Shown: positions 42,052-51,340, numbered from the stretch's first letter. The stretch is DNA of 64,000 nucleotides from Candidatus Blautia faecipullorum (GCA_019115125.1 DXEG01000008.1:21029-85028); one strand, 5' to 3'. A program made the numbers and translations. Notes: a model not told the origin generated them from the sequence alone.

Positions 42052-43913
42052 GAGAACGCCTCCTTTCCGGCTTCCGCTGTATTTCTGTCCGCGGCGGAAT
42101 TTTTATCTCCGCGAGCTGAGAGCCGGGCAGACAGGCCCCCATGTTCCTTTGACAACTGCCGTGAGGATGTTTGATCTTTTGATTCAAATTTTATCCGTTC
42201 CTCCGGAAACTGAGAGAAATAGATCTCCCGGTAGGTTTCGCAGGACGCCAGAAGGGAGTCGTGGGTTCCGATCCCGGAAAGGCATCCGTCGTCCAGAACC
42301 AGGATCTGATCCGCCTGCCGTATGCTGGCCGCCCGCTGAGAGACAAGGAAGGTGGTGGTTTGTCCCTTTAATCCGGCAAGGGCCTTTCTGAGGGCGGCAT
42401 CCGTAGCGAAATCCAGAGCGCTGGCGCTGTCGTCGAGAATGAGGATTTCCGGTTTTTTTACCAGAGCCCGGGCAATTGTAAGACGCTGCCGCTGGCCCCC
42501 GGAGAGATTTTTTCCGTTCTGTTCCAGGGCGAAATCAAGCTGTCCGGGTTTTCCCTCAACGATTTCCTTTGCCTGGGCGGTGGAGAGGGCATCCCAGATT
42601 TCTTCATCCGAGGCGTCCTCCCGGCCCCATTTCATATTGTCCCGGATACTTCCCTTAAACAGAGCGGCTTTTTGCGGAACTACGCCGATCCTGTCACGAA
42701 GATCCTGGAGAGAATAGTCTGTCACGTCTCTTCCGTCCAGAAGCACCTTTCCGGAGGTGGCGTCATAAAAACGGGCGATAAGATTTACCAGGGTGGTTTT
42801 TCCGCTTCCGGTACCGCCGATGATTCCTATGGTCTGTCCTTTTTCCGCTGTAAAGCTGATATTGCTCAGACTGGGAGCGCCTGTTCCCGGATAGGAAAAG
42901 GTAACGTTTTCAAAGGCCACGGCGCTGTCTCCCTCTGGCCCGCCTGTGGTAACGGCGGCAAATTTCATGCTTGAATTTACATGAAGGACAGCGGCTACAC
43001 GCCCGGCGCAGGCAGCCGACTTGTTCAGGGTAATGATCAGAGAGGCCAGCTTGATCAGCTCAATGATCATCTGAGCCATATAGTTGTAGAGGGCTACGGC
43101 CTCGCCCTGCTGCATATTTCCAAGATTTACCTGAAGTCCGGCATGATTGATCAGAATCACGGTTGCAATGTTGATCATGACATAGGTCACAGGGTTCAGA
43201 AGAGCGGACAGCTTTCCTACAAATTCATTGAGCTTTGTCAGCTCCTGATTGCTGATATCGAATTCCTGCACAGCTTCCTTTTCCCGGCAGAAAGCGCGGA
43301 TCACACGGACGCCCGTCAGATTTTCTCTGGTCAGTCCGGTTACGGAGTCCAGTTTTCCCTGGACTCTGCGGAAAAGAGGGATACTGAGGTACATGATCAC
43401 AAAGACCACCAGAAAAAGCACCGGAATAGCGGCGGCGAAGATCAGGGCGCAGCGGACATTGATGGTAAACGCCATGACCATGGAGCCGATAACGATGAAG
43501 GGGCTGCGGAGCAGAAGACGGAGCCCCATATTCAGGCCGTTCTGCACCTGATTGATATCGTCGGTAAGCCGGGTGATCAGAGTGTCGGTGCCGAGAGTGT
43601 CCAGTTCAGAGTACGAAAGTCCCTGGACATGATCATACACAGCCTGTCTGAGCTCCGCGGAAAAGCCGACGCTTGCCTTTGCGGCAAAGAACTGTGCGGT
43701 GATGCTGACGGTCAGACCGGCTGCCGCCATCAGTATCAGAATAAAAAAGTTCTGAAGAATAAAGCCGCGGTCATCCTGGGCGACGCCTGTGTCGATGATC
43801 CTCGCGATCACGACGGGTACCAGAAGATCAAATACAACCTCCAGGAACTTAAAAAAGGGCGCCAAAATGCTTTCTTTTTTGTAATTCTTCAGAAAAGGCG
43901 CGAGAGTACGCAT
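42048..43913 (-). CDS. Heterodimeric ABC exporter, degenerate-site half
   Basis: A 621-aa ABC exporter half. Walker A GGTGSGKTT and signature LSGGQRQ are intact, but after Walker B the catalytic Glu is Asp (LILDDSASALD). Together with the partner's LSQGQ this gives one consensus and one degenerate ATP site, the pattern of heterodimeric exporters such as BmrCD and TM287/288. The C-terminal 50 residues are charged and outside the domain. The frame runs upstream to 44162, across the divergent LysR start; GGAGG favours ATG 43913. Confidence 0.9.
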   Translation of the reverse strand: MRTLAPFLKNYKKESILAPFFKFLEVVFDLLVPVVIARIIDTGVAQDDRGFILQNFFILILMAAAGLTVSITAQFFAAKASVGFSAELRQAVYDHVQGLSYSELDTLGTDTLITRLTDDINQVQNGLNMGLRLLLRSPFIVIGSMVMAFTINVRCALIFAAAIPVLFLVVFVIMYLSIPLFRRVQGKLDSVTGLTRENLTGVRVIRAFCREKEAVQEFDISNQELTKLNEFVGKLSALLNPVTYVMINIATVILINHAGLQVNLGNMQQGEAVALYNYMAQMIIELIKLASLIITLNKSAACAGRVAAVLHVNSSMKFAAVTTGGPEGDSAVAFENVTFSYPGTGAPSLSNISFTAEKGQTIGIIGGTGSGKTTLVNLIARFYDATSGKVLLDGRDVTDYSLQDLRDRIGVVPQKAALFKGSIRDNMKWGREDASDEEIWDALSTAQAKEIVEGKPGQLDFALEQNGKNLSGGQRQRLTIARALVKKPEILILDDSASALDFATDAALRKALAGLKGQTTTFLVSQRAASIRQADQILVLDDGCLSGIGTHDSLLASCETYREIYFSQFPEERIKFESKDQTSSRQLSKEHGGLSARLSARGDKNSAADRNTAEAGKEAFS

Positions 43914-43938
43914 ATCTCCTTCCTCCGTTTCTTTTGAA

Positions 43939-43968
43939 TTGACATTTCCTATTATATTCCTGTACAAT
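43939..43968 (+). promoter_or_regulatory. Candidate promoter for the LysR gene
   Basis: TTGACA (43939-43944), 18-base spacer, TACAAT (43963-43968), in the 196-base divergent gap between the ABC exporter and LysR genes. Confidence 0.5.
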
Positions 43969-44109
43969 ATGATATGTATAATATTGTTTTTGATGCAGAA
44001 TAATACATTTTCTGTATATGGATACGACAGAGTCAGTTTATACCGCCGCTGGGTTGCAGAATGATGAGAAAGCGCAGGCAGGATGCTGTCCGGCGAAAGA
44101 GAGGATATT

Positions 44110-44982
44110 ATGGAGATCAGGCAACTGGAGTATTTTCGCGAGATCGCGGCTACGGGAAGCATAAACGAGGCGGCCCGCCGGCTGAATATGTCCCAGCCTC
44201 CTCTGAGCTATCAGATGAAGCAGCTTGAAACAGAGCTGAATGTGAGGCTGTTCGAGAGAAACCGTACGGGCGTGACGCTCACAAAGGCCGGGAAGCTTTT
44301 GTACGAGCGCGCGGAGAGTCTTCTCACCTTTGTACGGTCCACAGAGCAGGAGGTGGCGAAGGCAGGCAGGAAGGAAGTGCTGCGGATCGGGATCACGCCT
44401 ACCACAGTCAGTACGGTGATGCCCTGTATTTCCGCTTTTTCCAGACAGAATCCCGATGTGAACTTTGAGGTCAGGGACGCGATCACGTTCACCCTGTTCA
44501 ATTATCTCATGGAGGACATTATTGACGTATCTGTGGTCAGAACTCCCATTAATCTTGGAAATGTAGAATTTATGGAAATGGGACAGGAGCCTATGATCGC
44601 CGTATTTCCTCCGGATAAAGCCCCGGAGGGAGAGCGTCTTTCTCTGGAAAGGCTGGCGGAAATACCGCTGATCCTTTACCGGAGATATGAGAAATTCATC
44701 ATGGACGCCTTTTCTCAGCGGGGACTGGAGCCGGACATATTCTGTATCTGCGACGATCCCAGAGACGCCATGCTCTGGGTGGAGGAGGGACTGGCGGCGG
44801 CAGTGTTTCCGCGGTCCATGAGCGGCATGTGCGGCGGACTGACCATAAAAACGCTGGGCGAAAAAGAACTGGAGACGAAGATCCTGCTGATATGGAAAAA
44901 GGGTAGCCGTCCATCAGGGCTGCTGAAAAAATTTTTAGATGTCTGCGGAGAGGTGCTCGGCAGCGCGAGGAGAGAGAGATGA
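44110..44982 (+). CDS. LysR-family transcriptional regulator
   Basis: A 290-aa LysR protein. The helix-turn-helix reads GSINEAARRLNMSQPPLSYQ at about residues 17-36; the effector domain follows. GAGAGG fits ATG 44110, which also starts the conserved MEIRQLEYFREI. It is divergent from the heterodimeric ABC exporter, a likely target, and overlaps the following YkgJ-type gene by 4 bases. Confidence 0.88.
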   Translation: MEIRQLEYFREIAATGSINEAARRLNMSQPPLSYQMKQLETELNVRLFERNRTGVTLTKAGKLLYERAESLLTFVRSTEQEVAKAGRKEVLRIGITPTTVSTVMPCISAFSRQNPDVNFEVRDAITFTLFNYLMEDIIDVSVVRTPINLGNVEFMEMGQEPMIAVFPPDKAPEGERLSLERLAEIPLILYRRYEKFIMDAFSQRGLEPDIFCICDDPRDAMLWVEEGLAAAVFPRSMSGMCGGLTIKTLGEKELETKILLIWKKGSRPSGLLKKFLDVCGEVLGSARRER

Positions 44983-45650
44983 GACGAGAAGTAACTCTGG
45001 AAGAGATTTCCGATGGGAATTTATACGAAGCAAACGATATGGTAAAAGCAGACTGTCAGGACTGTAAGGGCTGCTGTGACTGCTGCAAAGGCATGGGGGA
45101 CTCCGTCGTCCTGGATCCCTATGACGTATACCGCCTCTGCCGGGGACTGGGAAAAAGCGCGGATCAGCTTCTCTCAGGCGAGTTGGAGCTGGGCGTGGTG
45201 GACGGGAATATCCTTCCCCATCTTGCCATGAAAGGGGAGGAAGAGCGCTGCGTATATCTGAATGAGCGGGGACGCTGTTCCATCCACGGGATCCGCCCGG
45301 GATTCTGCCGTCTTTTTCCGTTGGGAAGGTATTATCAGGAGGACGGTTTCCGTTATATACTTCAGATCCATGAATGTACCAATCAGAAACGCACCAAGGT
45401 CAAGGTGAAGAAGTGGATCGACACGCCGGATCTGAAGCGCTACGAAAAATTTGTATATGACTGGCATGAATTTCTTCTGAAGGTACAGGAGGTTTTTTAC
45501 CAGTCTGAGGACGAGACCCTGGAAAAAAATCTGAATCTCTATGTCCTGAGCCGTTTTTACAGGAAGCCCTATGAAGAAAACAGAGATTTTTACGAGCAGT
45601 TTTATGAACGCCTGGAGGAGGCGGAAGGGCTTCTGAGCCTGGAATTATGA
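44979..45650 (+). CDS. YkgJ-family cysteine cluster protein
   Basis: A 223-aa protein of the zinc/iron-chelating CxxCxxCC family. The N-terminal cluster is CQDCKGCCDCCKG, with further conserved Cys in RCSIHGIRPGFCRLFP and in QIHECTN. The biochemical role of the family is not settled; metal or Fe-S binding is inferred from the cysteines. Translationally coupled to the LysR gene (ATGA) and followed by a terminator. Confidence 0.85.
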   Translation: MRREVTLEEISDGNLYEANDMVKADCQDCKGCCDCCKGMGDSVVLDPYDVYRLCRGLGKSADQLLSGELELGVVDGNILPHLAMKGEEERCVYLNERGRCSIHGIRPGFCRLFPLGRYYQEDGFRYILQIHECTNQKRTKVKVKKWIDTPDLKRYEKFVYDWHEFLLKVQEVFYQSEDETLEKNLNLYVLSRFYRKPYEENRDFYEQFYERLEEAEGLLSLEL

Positions 45651-45700
45651 AAAAACCTGCGTCATTTCTTATTTTAGAAAATAGGATGACGCGGGTTTTT
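45651..45700 (+). terminator. Intrinsic terminator
   Basis: AAAAACCTGCGTCAT (45651-45665) pairs with ATGACGCGGGTTTTT (45686-45700), 15 bp with one mismatch/wobble, ending in a T run. Confidence 0.88.
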
Positions 45701-45740
45701 ATATGTAAGTATCAGTAAAAAAATATCAGCAAAAAAACAG

Positions 45741-45791
45741 TTGACATATAAATTATTCATCTGTATAATATGCAAAGTTAGGACGCTAACT
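45741..45791 (+). promoter_or_regulatory. Consensus promoter with MarR-type operator
   Basis: TTGACA (45741-45746), 17 bases, TATAAT (45764-45769). The perfect dyad AGTTAG-GACG-CTAACT at 45776-45791 covers the expected transcription start. It suits autorepression by the MarR protein and ligand-induced expression of the ABC exporter. Confidence 0.8.
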
Positions 45792-45813
45792 AAAATAAAA
45801 AGAGGTGCGGAAA

Positions 45814-46302
45814 ATGCAGGATGCAGATGAAAAAGTCAGAAACATGCATATAGGTAGGATGATCCATACGCTGGCCAATCAGATGAAGCGGGCGGACGTG
45901 GATATAAAAGGCGCGGAAGATCTGACTCCGATACAAAAGCATGTTTTGAAGTATATTCTTCTGACAACGCTCTGTAAAGATGTGTATCAGAAGGATATTG
46001 AGGAAGAGTTTCAGATCCGTAAATCTACGGTGACGGGAATTCTTAAGCTCATGGAAAAGAACGGCTTTATCAAAAGGGAATGTGACAAAAAGGACGCCCG
46101 GCTTAAAAGACTTGTACCCACAGAGAAGGCGGAAGCGCTGAGACCCAGCATTATGAAGCATATCCAGGGGACGGAGGCCCGGCTGACCGAAGGCGTCAGC
46201 CAGGAGGAGCTGGATGTCTGCAGAAAAGTCATGTGCCGTATGTTCTGTAATCTTGCGGAAAAAAACAGGGAGAATAAGGAGGTAGACCAAAAAGATGAAT
46301 AA
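45814..46302 (+). CDS. MarR-family repressor of the ABC exporter operon
   Basis: A 162-aa winged-helix regulator. The recognition region is QKDIEEEFQIRKSTVTGILK and the wing KRECDKKDARLKRLVPT, the DxR signature of MarR proteins. AGAGGTG fits ATG 45814; a GTG in frame at 45805 is inside the ribosome site. It overlaps the next gene by 8 bases, a layout usual for repressors of multidrug exporters. Confidence 0.9.
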   Translation: MQDADEKVRNMHIGRMIHTLANQMKRADVDIKGAEDLTPIQKHVLKYILLTTLCKDVYQKDIEEEFQIRKSTVTGILKLMEKNGFIKRECDKKDARLKRLVPTEKAEALRPSIMKHIQGTEARLTEGVSQEELDVCRKVMCRMFCNLAEKNRENKEVDQKDE

Positions 46303-48028
46303 GACACTTTTGAGATCAGTCCGGGAATATAAGAAACAGTCTGTGCTGGCCCCGATCTTTGTAATCCTTGAAGTGCTGATGGAAGTTCTGATCCCCATGG
46401 AGATGGCAAAGATCATTGATGTCGGCATTGCCGGCGGCAATCTCGGATACATCGTGCAGCGGGGCGTGATCCTGGTGATCCTGGCGATGCTGGCGCTGAT
46501 TCTGGGAAGGGCGGCAGGAAATATGGCGGCCATTGCGGGAGCCGGATACGCGAAGAACCTGCGTCACGATATCTTTTACAAAATACAGGAATTTTCTTTT
46601 AAGAATATTGACCATTTTTCAACCTCAGGTCTTGTAACACGAATGACGACGGATATCACCAACGTGCAGATGGCTTATATGATGAGCATCCGTCTGCTGG
46701 CCAGAGCGCCTATCATGGTGGTGCTTTCCTGGATCATGACGCTTCTGATCAACAGAACCATCGCGCTTCTGTTCCTGGTGGTTGTTCCTCTGCTGGGCGG
46801 AGCGCTGATCTTTATCGCGAAAAAAGCCCACCCGCATTTTGTGAAGGTTTTTGATGAATACGACGTTCTGAATAACTCTGTCCAGGAAAATGTCAATGCC
46901 TCCAGAGTCGTGAAGGCGTTCGTAAGAGAGGATTTCGAGAACAGGAAGTTCCACGGGATCTCGCTTTATGTTTACGATCTGTTCACAAAGGCGGAGAAGA
47001 TCGTCGCATGGAACTCTCCGGTGATGCAGTTCACCATGTACACCGTTGTACTCCTGATGATCCTCATCGGAGGCAGAAGTATCGTATACGGAACTATGGA
47101 AACAGGAGAAATGACCAGTATTGTGGTATACGCCATGCAGATCCTTATGTCTCTGATGATGGTTACCTTTGTTTTTGTGCTGATCATGATCGCCGAGGCT
47201 TCCACAGACCGTATTACAGAGGTGCTTACAGAGGTGCCTGAAATGCAGGAAAAGGATGACGCGGTGAAGGTGGTTCCAAATGGGGACATCGTATTTGATC
47301 ATGTGGAGTTCAGCTACGCCGGCGAGGGCGGCAATCTCTCCCTGAAGGATGTGAGCCTTCATATTAAGTCCGGTCAGACTATCGGAATCATCGGCGGAAC
47401 AGGAAGCGCGAAATCCACCCTTGTTCAGATGATCCCCAGACTGTACGACGTGACGAAGGGCTCCGTAAAGGTGGGCGGCATCGACGTCCGCGATTATAAT
47501 CTGGAGGCTCTCAGGGATCAGGTTTCCATGGTGCTCCAGAAAAACGTGCTTTTCTCCGGCTCCATTTATGAAAATATCCGCTGGGGCGACGAAAACGCCA
47601 GCGACGAAGAGGTGCAGAGAGTCTGCAGGCTGGCTCAGGCCGATGGATTTGTCCGTGAATTCCCCGCGGGATATAATACGATGATCGTACAGGGCGGAAA
47701 TAATGTTTCCGGCGGACAGAAGCAGCGTCTGTGTATTGCCAGGGCTCTGCTGAAAAAGCCCAGGATCCTGATCCTTGACGATTCTACCAGCGCGGTGGAT
47801 ACCAAGACGGACGCTCTGATCCGTAAGGCCTTCCGGGAGGAGATCCCGGATACTACGAAGATCATTATCGCTCAGAGGGTTTCCTCCATCGAGGACGCGG
47901 ATCAGATCATTGTGCTTGATAAAGGTGAGATTTCCGGTATCGGAACATCCGAAGAACTGCTGAAGACAAACGAAATTTACAGAGAAGTATATGAATCACA
48001 GGTCAAAGGAGGTGGAGATGATGAATAA
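46295..48028 (+). CDS. Heterodimeric ABC exporter, degenerate-site half
   Basis: A 577-aa exporter half. Walker A reads GGTGSAKST: the Gly before Lys is Ala. The signature VSGGQKQR is intact and Walker B ends LILDDSTSAVD with Asp in place of the catalytic Glu. This is the non-hydrolytic site donor, paired with the next gene. Six membrane helices precede the ATPase domain. AATAAGGAGGT lies before ATG 46295. Confidence 0.92.
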   Translation: MNKTLLRSVREYKKQSVLAPIFVILEVLMEVLIPMEMAKIIDVGIAGGNLGYIVQRGVILVILAMLALILGRAAGNMAAIAGAGYAKNLRHDIFYKIQEFSFKNIDHFSTSGLVTRMTTDITNVQMAYMMSIRLLARAPIMVVLSWIMTLLINRTIALLFLVVVPLLGGALIFIAKKAHPHFVKVFDEYDVLNNSVQENVNASRVVKAFVREDFENRKFHGISLYVYDLFTKAEKIVAWNSPVMQFTMYTVVLLMILIGGRSIVYGTMETGEMTSIVVYAMQILMSLMMVTFVFVLIMIAEASTDRITEVLTEVPEMQEKDDAVKVVPNGDIVFDHVEFSYAGEGGNLSLKDVSLHIKSGQTIGIIGGTGSAKSTLVQMIPRLYDVTKGSVKVGGIDVRDYNLEALRDQVSMVLQKNVLFSGSIYENIRWGDENASDEEVQRVCRLAQADGFVREFPAGYNTMIVQGGNNVSGGQKQRLCIARALLKKPRILILDDSTSAVDTKTDALIRKAFREEIPDTTKIIIAQRVSSIEDADQIIVLDKGEISGIGTSEELLKTNEIYREVYESQVKGGGDDE

Positions 48029-49916
48029 AAAAGAGAAAAGACAGTCCAGAGTTACGAAGAATACGCTGGATACAGCCAAGCGGCTTCTGAAGTATACCAC
48101 CGAGACATATAAGGTCCAGTTTGTGATCGTGTTTATCTGTATTCTTGTCAGCTCCATAGCGACGATTTCCGTATCATTGTCTCTGAAATTTTTGCTGGAT
48201 GATTTTATTATTCCGCTGATCGGGCATCAGGCGCCGGACTTTTCAGAGCTTTATACCGCCATGGCGGTTCTTGGATGTATTTTCCTGGTGGGTGTGGCCG
48301 CCACCTTTACTTATACCCGGATGATGGTATTTATCGGACAGGGCGTGCTGAAAAGAGTCAGGGACGATATGTTCGAGCATATGCAGACATTGCCTATCCG
48401 GTATTTTGACCAGAGGACAAACGGCTCTATTATGAGTCTTTACACAAACGATACGGATACCCTGAGACAGATGATCAGCCAGTCTATCCCCCAGGCGCTG
48501 ATGTCCTTCTTCACGATCATCGTTACATTTATCTCCATGGTCGTGTTAAGTCCGCTTTTGACAATCCTGGCAGTCCTGATCATTTTTGTGATGCTGGGAG
48601 TTACAAGAGTGATCGGCGGCAACAGCGGAAAATATTTTGTCCGCCAGCAGATGTCTCTGGCAGACGTGACCGGCTTCGTGGAAGAGAGGATGAATGGCCA
48701 GAGAGTGGTCAAGGTATTTAACCATGAGCGGAAGTCGGAGCAGGAGTTTGACAGGCTGAACGACGCTCTGTTTGAGAGTGCTGCCAACGCCAACAAATAC
48801 GCCAATATGATGGGGCCTGTGATCGGAAACATCGGAAACCTGCAGTTCGTACTGACAGCCGTTCTGGGAGGATTCCTGTCCGTGGCCGGCGTAGGAGGGA
48901 TCACTCTTGGCGTTATGGCCTCCTATCTTCAGTTTACCAAGAGCTTTACCCAGCCTTTCATGCAGGTGGCCCAGCAGTTTAACTCTATTGTCATGGCTCT
49001 CGCGGGCGCTGAGCGTATCTTTGCCCTGATCGGCGAAAAGCCGGAGGTAGACGAGGGCTATGTAACTCTTGTCAACGCGAAAAAGGATGAGAAGGGGAAC
49101 ATTACGGAGTGTAAAGAACGCACAGGAATGTGGGCCTGGAAGCATCCTCATTCCGCGGACGGCTCTGTTTCTTATACAGAGCTGAAGGGAGACGTGGTTT
49201 TTGAGAACGTTACCTTTGGCTACAATGACGACAAGGTAATCCTCCATGATATCAGTCTTTACGCGAAGCCCGGACAGAAGCTGGCCTTTGTTGGCTCTAC
49301 AGGCGCAGGAAAGACGACGATCACCAACCTGATCAACCGTTTCTATGATATCCAGGAGGGTAAGATCCGCTATGACGGCATCAATATCACCAAGATCAGG
49401 AAGGATGATCTGAGACGTTCCCTGGGGATTGTTCTTCAGGATACCCACCTGTTTACGGGTACGATTATGGACAACATCCGCTACGGTAAGCTGGACGCTA
49501 CTGACGACGAGGTTTATGAGGCAGCCCGTCTGGCTCACGCGGATCATTTTATCAGAATGCTGCCGAATGGATATAATACCATGCTCAGCAGCGACGGCGA
49601 GGAGCTCTCTCAGGGACAGAGACAGCTTCTGTCTATCGCGAGGGCGGCGGTTGCTAATCCGCCTGTACTGATCTTGGATGAGGCCACATCAAGCATCGAT
49701 ACCCGTACAGAACAGATCGTGCAGCAGGGTATGGATAACCTGATGAAGGGGCGTACTGTTTTTGTCATCGCCCACAGACTTTCCACCATCCGCAACAGTG
49801 ACGCGATCATTGTTCTGGAGCATGGAAAGATCATTGAGAGAGGAGATCACGAGGATCTGATCAAGCAGAAGGGAACTTATTATCAGCTTTATACAGGAAA
49901 GCTTGAGCTTTCCTGA
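48018..49916 (+). CDS. Heterodimeric ABC exporter, catalytic half
   Basis: A 632-aa exporter half with Walker A GSTGAGKTT, signature LSQGQRQ and Walker B LILDEATSSID. An insertion of about 40 residues (KKDEKGNITECKERTGMWAW region) precedes the ATPase domain and is absent in the partner. AAGGAGG at 48006-48012 serves ATG 48018 or ATG 48021; the upstream gene ends at 48028. Together with the preceding gene it probably exports a drug or peptide sensed by the MarR protein. Confidence 0.92.
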   Translation: MMNKKEKRQSRVTKNTLDTAKRLLKYTTETYKVQFVIVFICILVSSIATISVSLSLKFLLDDFIIPLIGHQAPDFSELYTAMAVLGCIFLVGVAATFTYTRMMVFIGQGVLKRVRDDMFEHMQTLPIRYFDQRTNGSIMSLYTNDTDTLRQMISQSIPQALMSFFTIIVTFISMVVLSPLLTILAVLIIFVMLGVTRVIGGNSGKYFVRQQMSLADVTGFVEERMNGQRVVKVFNHERKSEQEFDRLNDALFESAANANKYANMMGPVIGNIGNLQFVLTAVLGGFLSVAGVGGITLGVMASYLQFTKSFTQPFMQVAQQFNSIVMALAGAERIFALIGEKPEVDEGYVTLVNAKKDEKGNITECKERTGMWAWKHPHSADGSVSYTELKGDVVFENVTFGYNDDKVILHDISLYAKPGQKLAFVGSTGAGKTTITNLINRFYDIQEGKIRYDGINITKIRKDDLRRSLGIVLQDTHLFTGTIMDNIRYGKLDATDDEVYEAARLAHADHFIRMLPNGYNTMLSSDGEELSQGQRQLLSIARAAVANPPVLILDEATSSIDTRTEQIVQQGMDNLMKGRTVFVIAHRLSTIRNSDAIIVLEHGKIIERGDHEDLIKQKGTYYQLYTGKLELS

Positions 49917-50058
49917 GAAGCGCAGAGAGAAAATAAGAAAAAACAAATTGCTTGTACTAATAAGGTAATAGTTGATAGAAATCATCTTCCATCAAAGATA
50001 TGGTGGGTTTATGGAGATGTAACAAAAGAAATCATATATAGTTGTGAATAAAAAGGAA

Positions 50059-50091
50059 AGGTCTTACGAGGAAAAGTAAGATCTTTTTTTT
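50059..50091 (+). terminator. Intrinsic terminator after the second ABC exporter operon
   Basis: AGGTCTTAC/GTAAGATCT stem with one G-U pair, followed by a run of eight T. The 298-base gap 49917-50214 also holds the dyad at 50160 but no gene. Confidence 0.8.
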
Positions 50092-50159
50092 ACAATAATT
50101 CGCGAAAATTACATGGCCTGTTATGAAACAGATTAACAAGAATTCCAAAAAGAGTATTG

Positions 50160-50179
50160 CTATCACGCAAACGTGATAG
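50160..50179. promoter_or_regulatory. Perfect dyad CTATCACG-CAAA-CGTGATAG
   Basis: An 8-4-8 perfect inverted repeat 36 bases before the preferred MerR start. It may be an operator. No clear -35/-10 pair surrounds it. Confidence 0.5.
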
Positions 50180-50214
50180 AGTATGCTCTTTATGTGGAGA
50201 AAGGAAAGGCCATA

Positions 50215-50613
50215 GTGAAGAAAACATGTGAAATAAGTAAAATTGTTGGAGTAAGTAAACGTACTTTACAGTTTTATGACGATGAAGGGATGATTTATGT
50301 AGAACGATCAGAGAATAATTACCGCTTATATGATGAAAGAACATTGAAAAATTTGTGGGAGATTCTGATATATAAGGAGATGGGAATGGAACTTAAAGAA
50401 ATTAAAAAAATATTGTTGATGCCGGAGGGCGAGAAAAAAATTTTTTATAAAAAATGTATTAAAAAAATAGAAGATAAAATTCAAGAATTAGAGGAACAAA
50501 AAAGGTTTATTTATTTAATTATAAGCAAAGGTTTGCCACCAATGCCAGAGGAAAGTGTTGGTATTACTTACAAGAGTAAGATTATTGAACTTAAAAAAGG
50601 GGGATGGTTATGA
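50215..50613 (+). CDS. MerR-family transcriptional regulator
   Basis: A 132-aa MerR protein. The winged helix is KTCEISKIVGVSKRTLQFYD followed by NNYRLYDERTL; a coiled-coil dimer helix (KKIEDKIQELEEQKRF) closes it. MerR proteins activate promoters with long spacers on ligand binding. The frame opens at GTG 50173, but GTG 50215 has a GGAAAGG upstream and matches the family's N-terminus; start uncertain. Strongly AT-rich with codons unlike the flanking ABC genes, a sign of transfer. Its downstream target appears truncated. Confidence 0.82.
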   Translation: MKKTCEISKIVGVSKRTLQFYDDEGMIYVERSENNYRLYDERTLKNLWEILIYKEMGMELKEIKKILLMPEGEKKIFYKKCIKKIEDKIQELEEQKRFIYLIISKGLPPMPEESVGITYKSKIIELKKGGWL

Positions 50614-50672
50614 TTCATACATTTCGTAAAGGCTTCATTGTTATGGTTGTAAATATTATTACCGCATTTTAA
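50610..50672 (+). pseudogene. Truncated 20-residue reading frame coupled to MerR
   Basis: ATG 50610 overlaps the MerR stop (ATGA) and encodes MIHTFRKGFIVMVVNIITAF then TAA. The hydrophobic start looks like the first helix of a transporter, the usual partner of such regulators, cut short. No continuation in other frames was recognised up to 50767. Confidence 0.4.
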
Positions 50673-50726
50673 ATAAATCCGTAGAAATGGTGCTTCATTA
50701 TAGTTCATTTTTAGATTGTGGCTAAG

Positions 50727-50761
50727 GGGATAGCCTAAAAGACTGATAACTTGGCTATCCC
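50727..50761. terminator. Hairpin downstream of the XRE gene
   Basis: Perfect 9-bp stem GGGATAGCC/GGCTATCCC with a 17-base loop, between the convergent MerR-side and XRE genes. No T run follows, so it may be a weak terminator. Confidence 0.5.
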
Positions 50762-50767
50762 ATGATC

Positions 50768-51034
50768 TTACATTATGGCTCTAAAATTGAATATGGTGTT
50801 CATATCACATTCCAGAATATGACAGCAGGTAAATAAGAAAGATACGGTGGGATTTTGCGTACCTTTTTCGATACGGTTATATGAGTAGATAGAAATATCT
50901 ATTCCATTAATCTGAAGTCTAGCAACCATATCTGTCTGCTTGATATTCATGGATTTCCTCAATTTTGCAATATTTTTTCCGATATCTATATCGTGTACTT
51001 GAATAATACGGTCAATACTTTCGTTGTTTTTCAT
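50768..51034 (-). CDS. XRE-family helix-turn-helix repressor
   Basis: An 88-aa Cro/C1-type protein: GKNIAKLRKSMNIKQTDMVARL then ISIYSYNRIEKGTQNPTVSF. The helix-turn-helix is complete. GGAGG lies 8 bases before ATG 51034, inside the loop of a palindrome, so binding of the repressor or mRNA folding could mask it. Two TTGC-N8-GCAA sites upstream suggest autoregulation. Partner genes are unclear. Confidence 0.82.
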   Translation of the reverse strand: MKNNESIDRIIQVHDIDIGKNIAKLRKSMNIKQTDMVARLQINGIDISIYSYNRIEKGTQNPTVSFLFTCCHILECDMNTIFNFRAIM

Positions 51035-51111
51035 AATATTGCACCTCCATGCAATATTTTATGTGGATTTAAAGGAAGATAATTGCACGAGAGCGCAATG
51101 AATGATATAAT
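51035..51111. promoter_or_regulatory. Paired TTGC-N8-GCAA operators with a plus-strand promoter
   Basis: Site 1: TTGC 51039-51042 and GCAA 51051-51054, within the longer palindrome AATATTGCA-CCTCCA-TGCAATATT that encloses the XRE ribosome site. Site 2: TTGC 51083-51086 and GCAA 51095-51098. Site 2 overlaps a plus-strand promoter TTGCAC (51083-51088), 17 bases, TATAAT (51106-51111). The XRE protein could thus repress itself and the rightward transcript. Confidence 0.65.
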
Positions 51112-51340
51112 GTAAATATCTATACAGAAAAAGGAGTTGATTGAATGAGCAGTAATGAAACCTTTGTATGAGAAAAAATGAGGAGGTATGGGTAAGGAGA
51201 TTTATTTGAATAAGTCAAATATAAACGGTGCCCTGAAACTTTTATTTTTGGCAAAATTATGAGTGTAAAAAAGCAGGTGAAACAAATGACTTTGGCAACA
51301 GATGTAAGCAAACAATAATTTTATGAAAGGGGAATATATT
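51112..51340 (+). other. Leader region with short frames, no recognised gene
   Basis: Between the promoter at 51083 and the secreted-protein gene are several short frames with ribosome sites: MSSNETFV from 51145 after AAAGGAG, MGKEIYLNKSNINGALKLLF from 51188, and MTLATDVSKQ nearer the gene. None resembles a known protein. They could be leader peptides or decayed coding DNA. Confidence 0.3.

Noticed and set aside
50160-50179. A transposon terminal inverted repeat
   Set aside because: The arms are only 8 bases with a 4-base loop and there is no transposase or target duplication; an operator is more likely.
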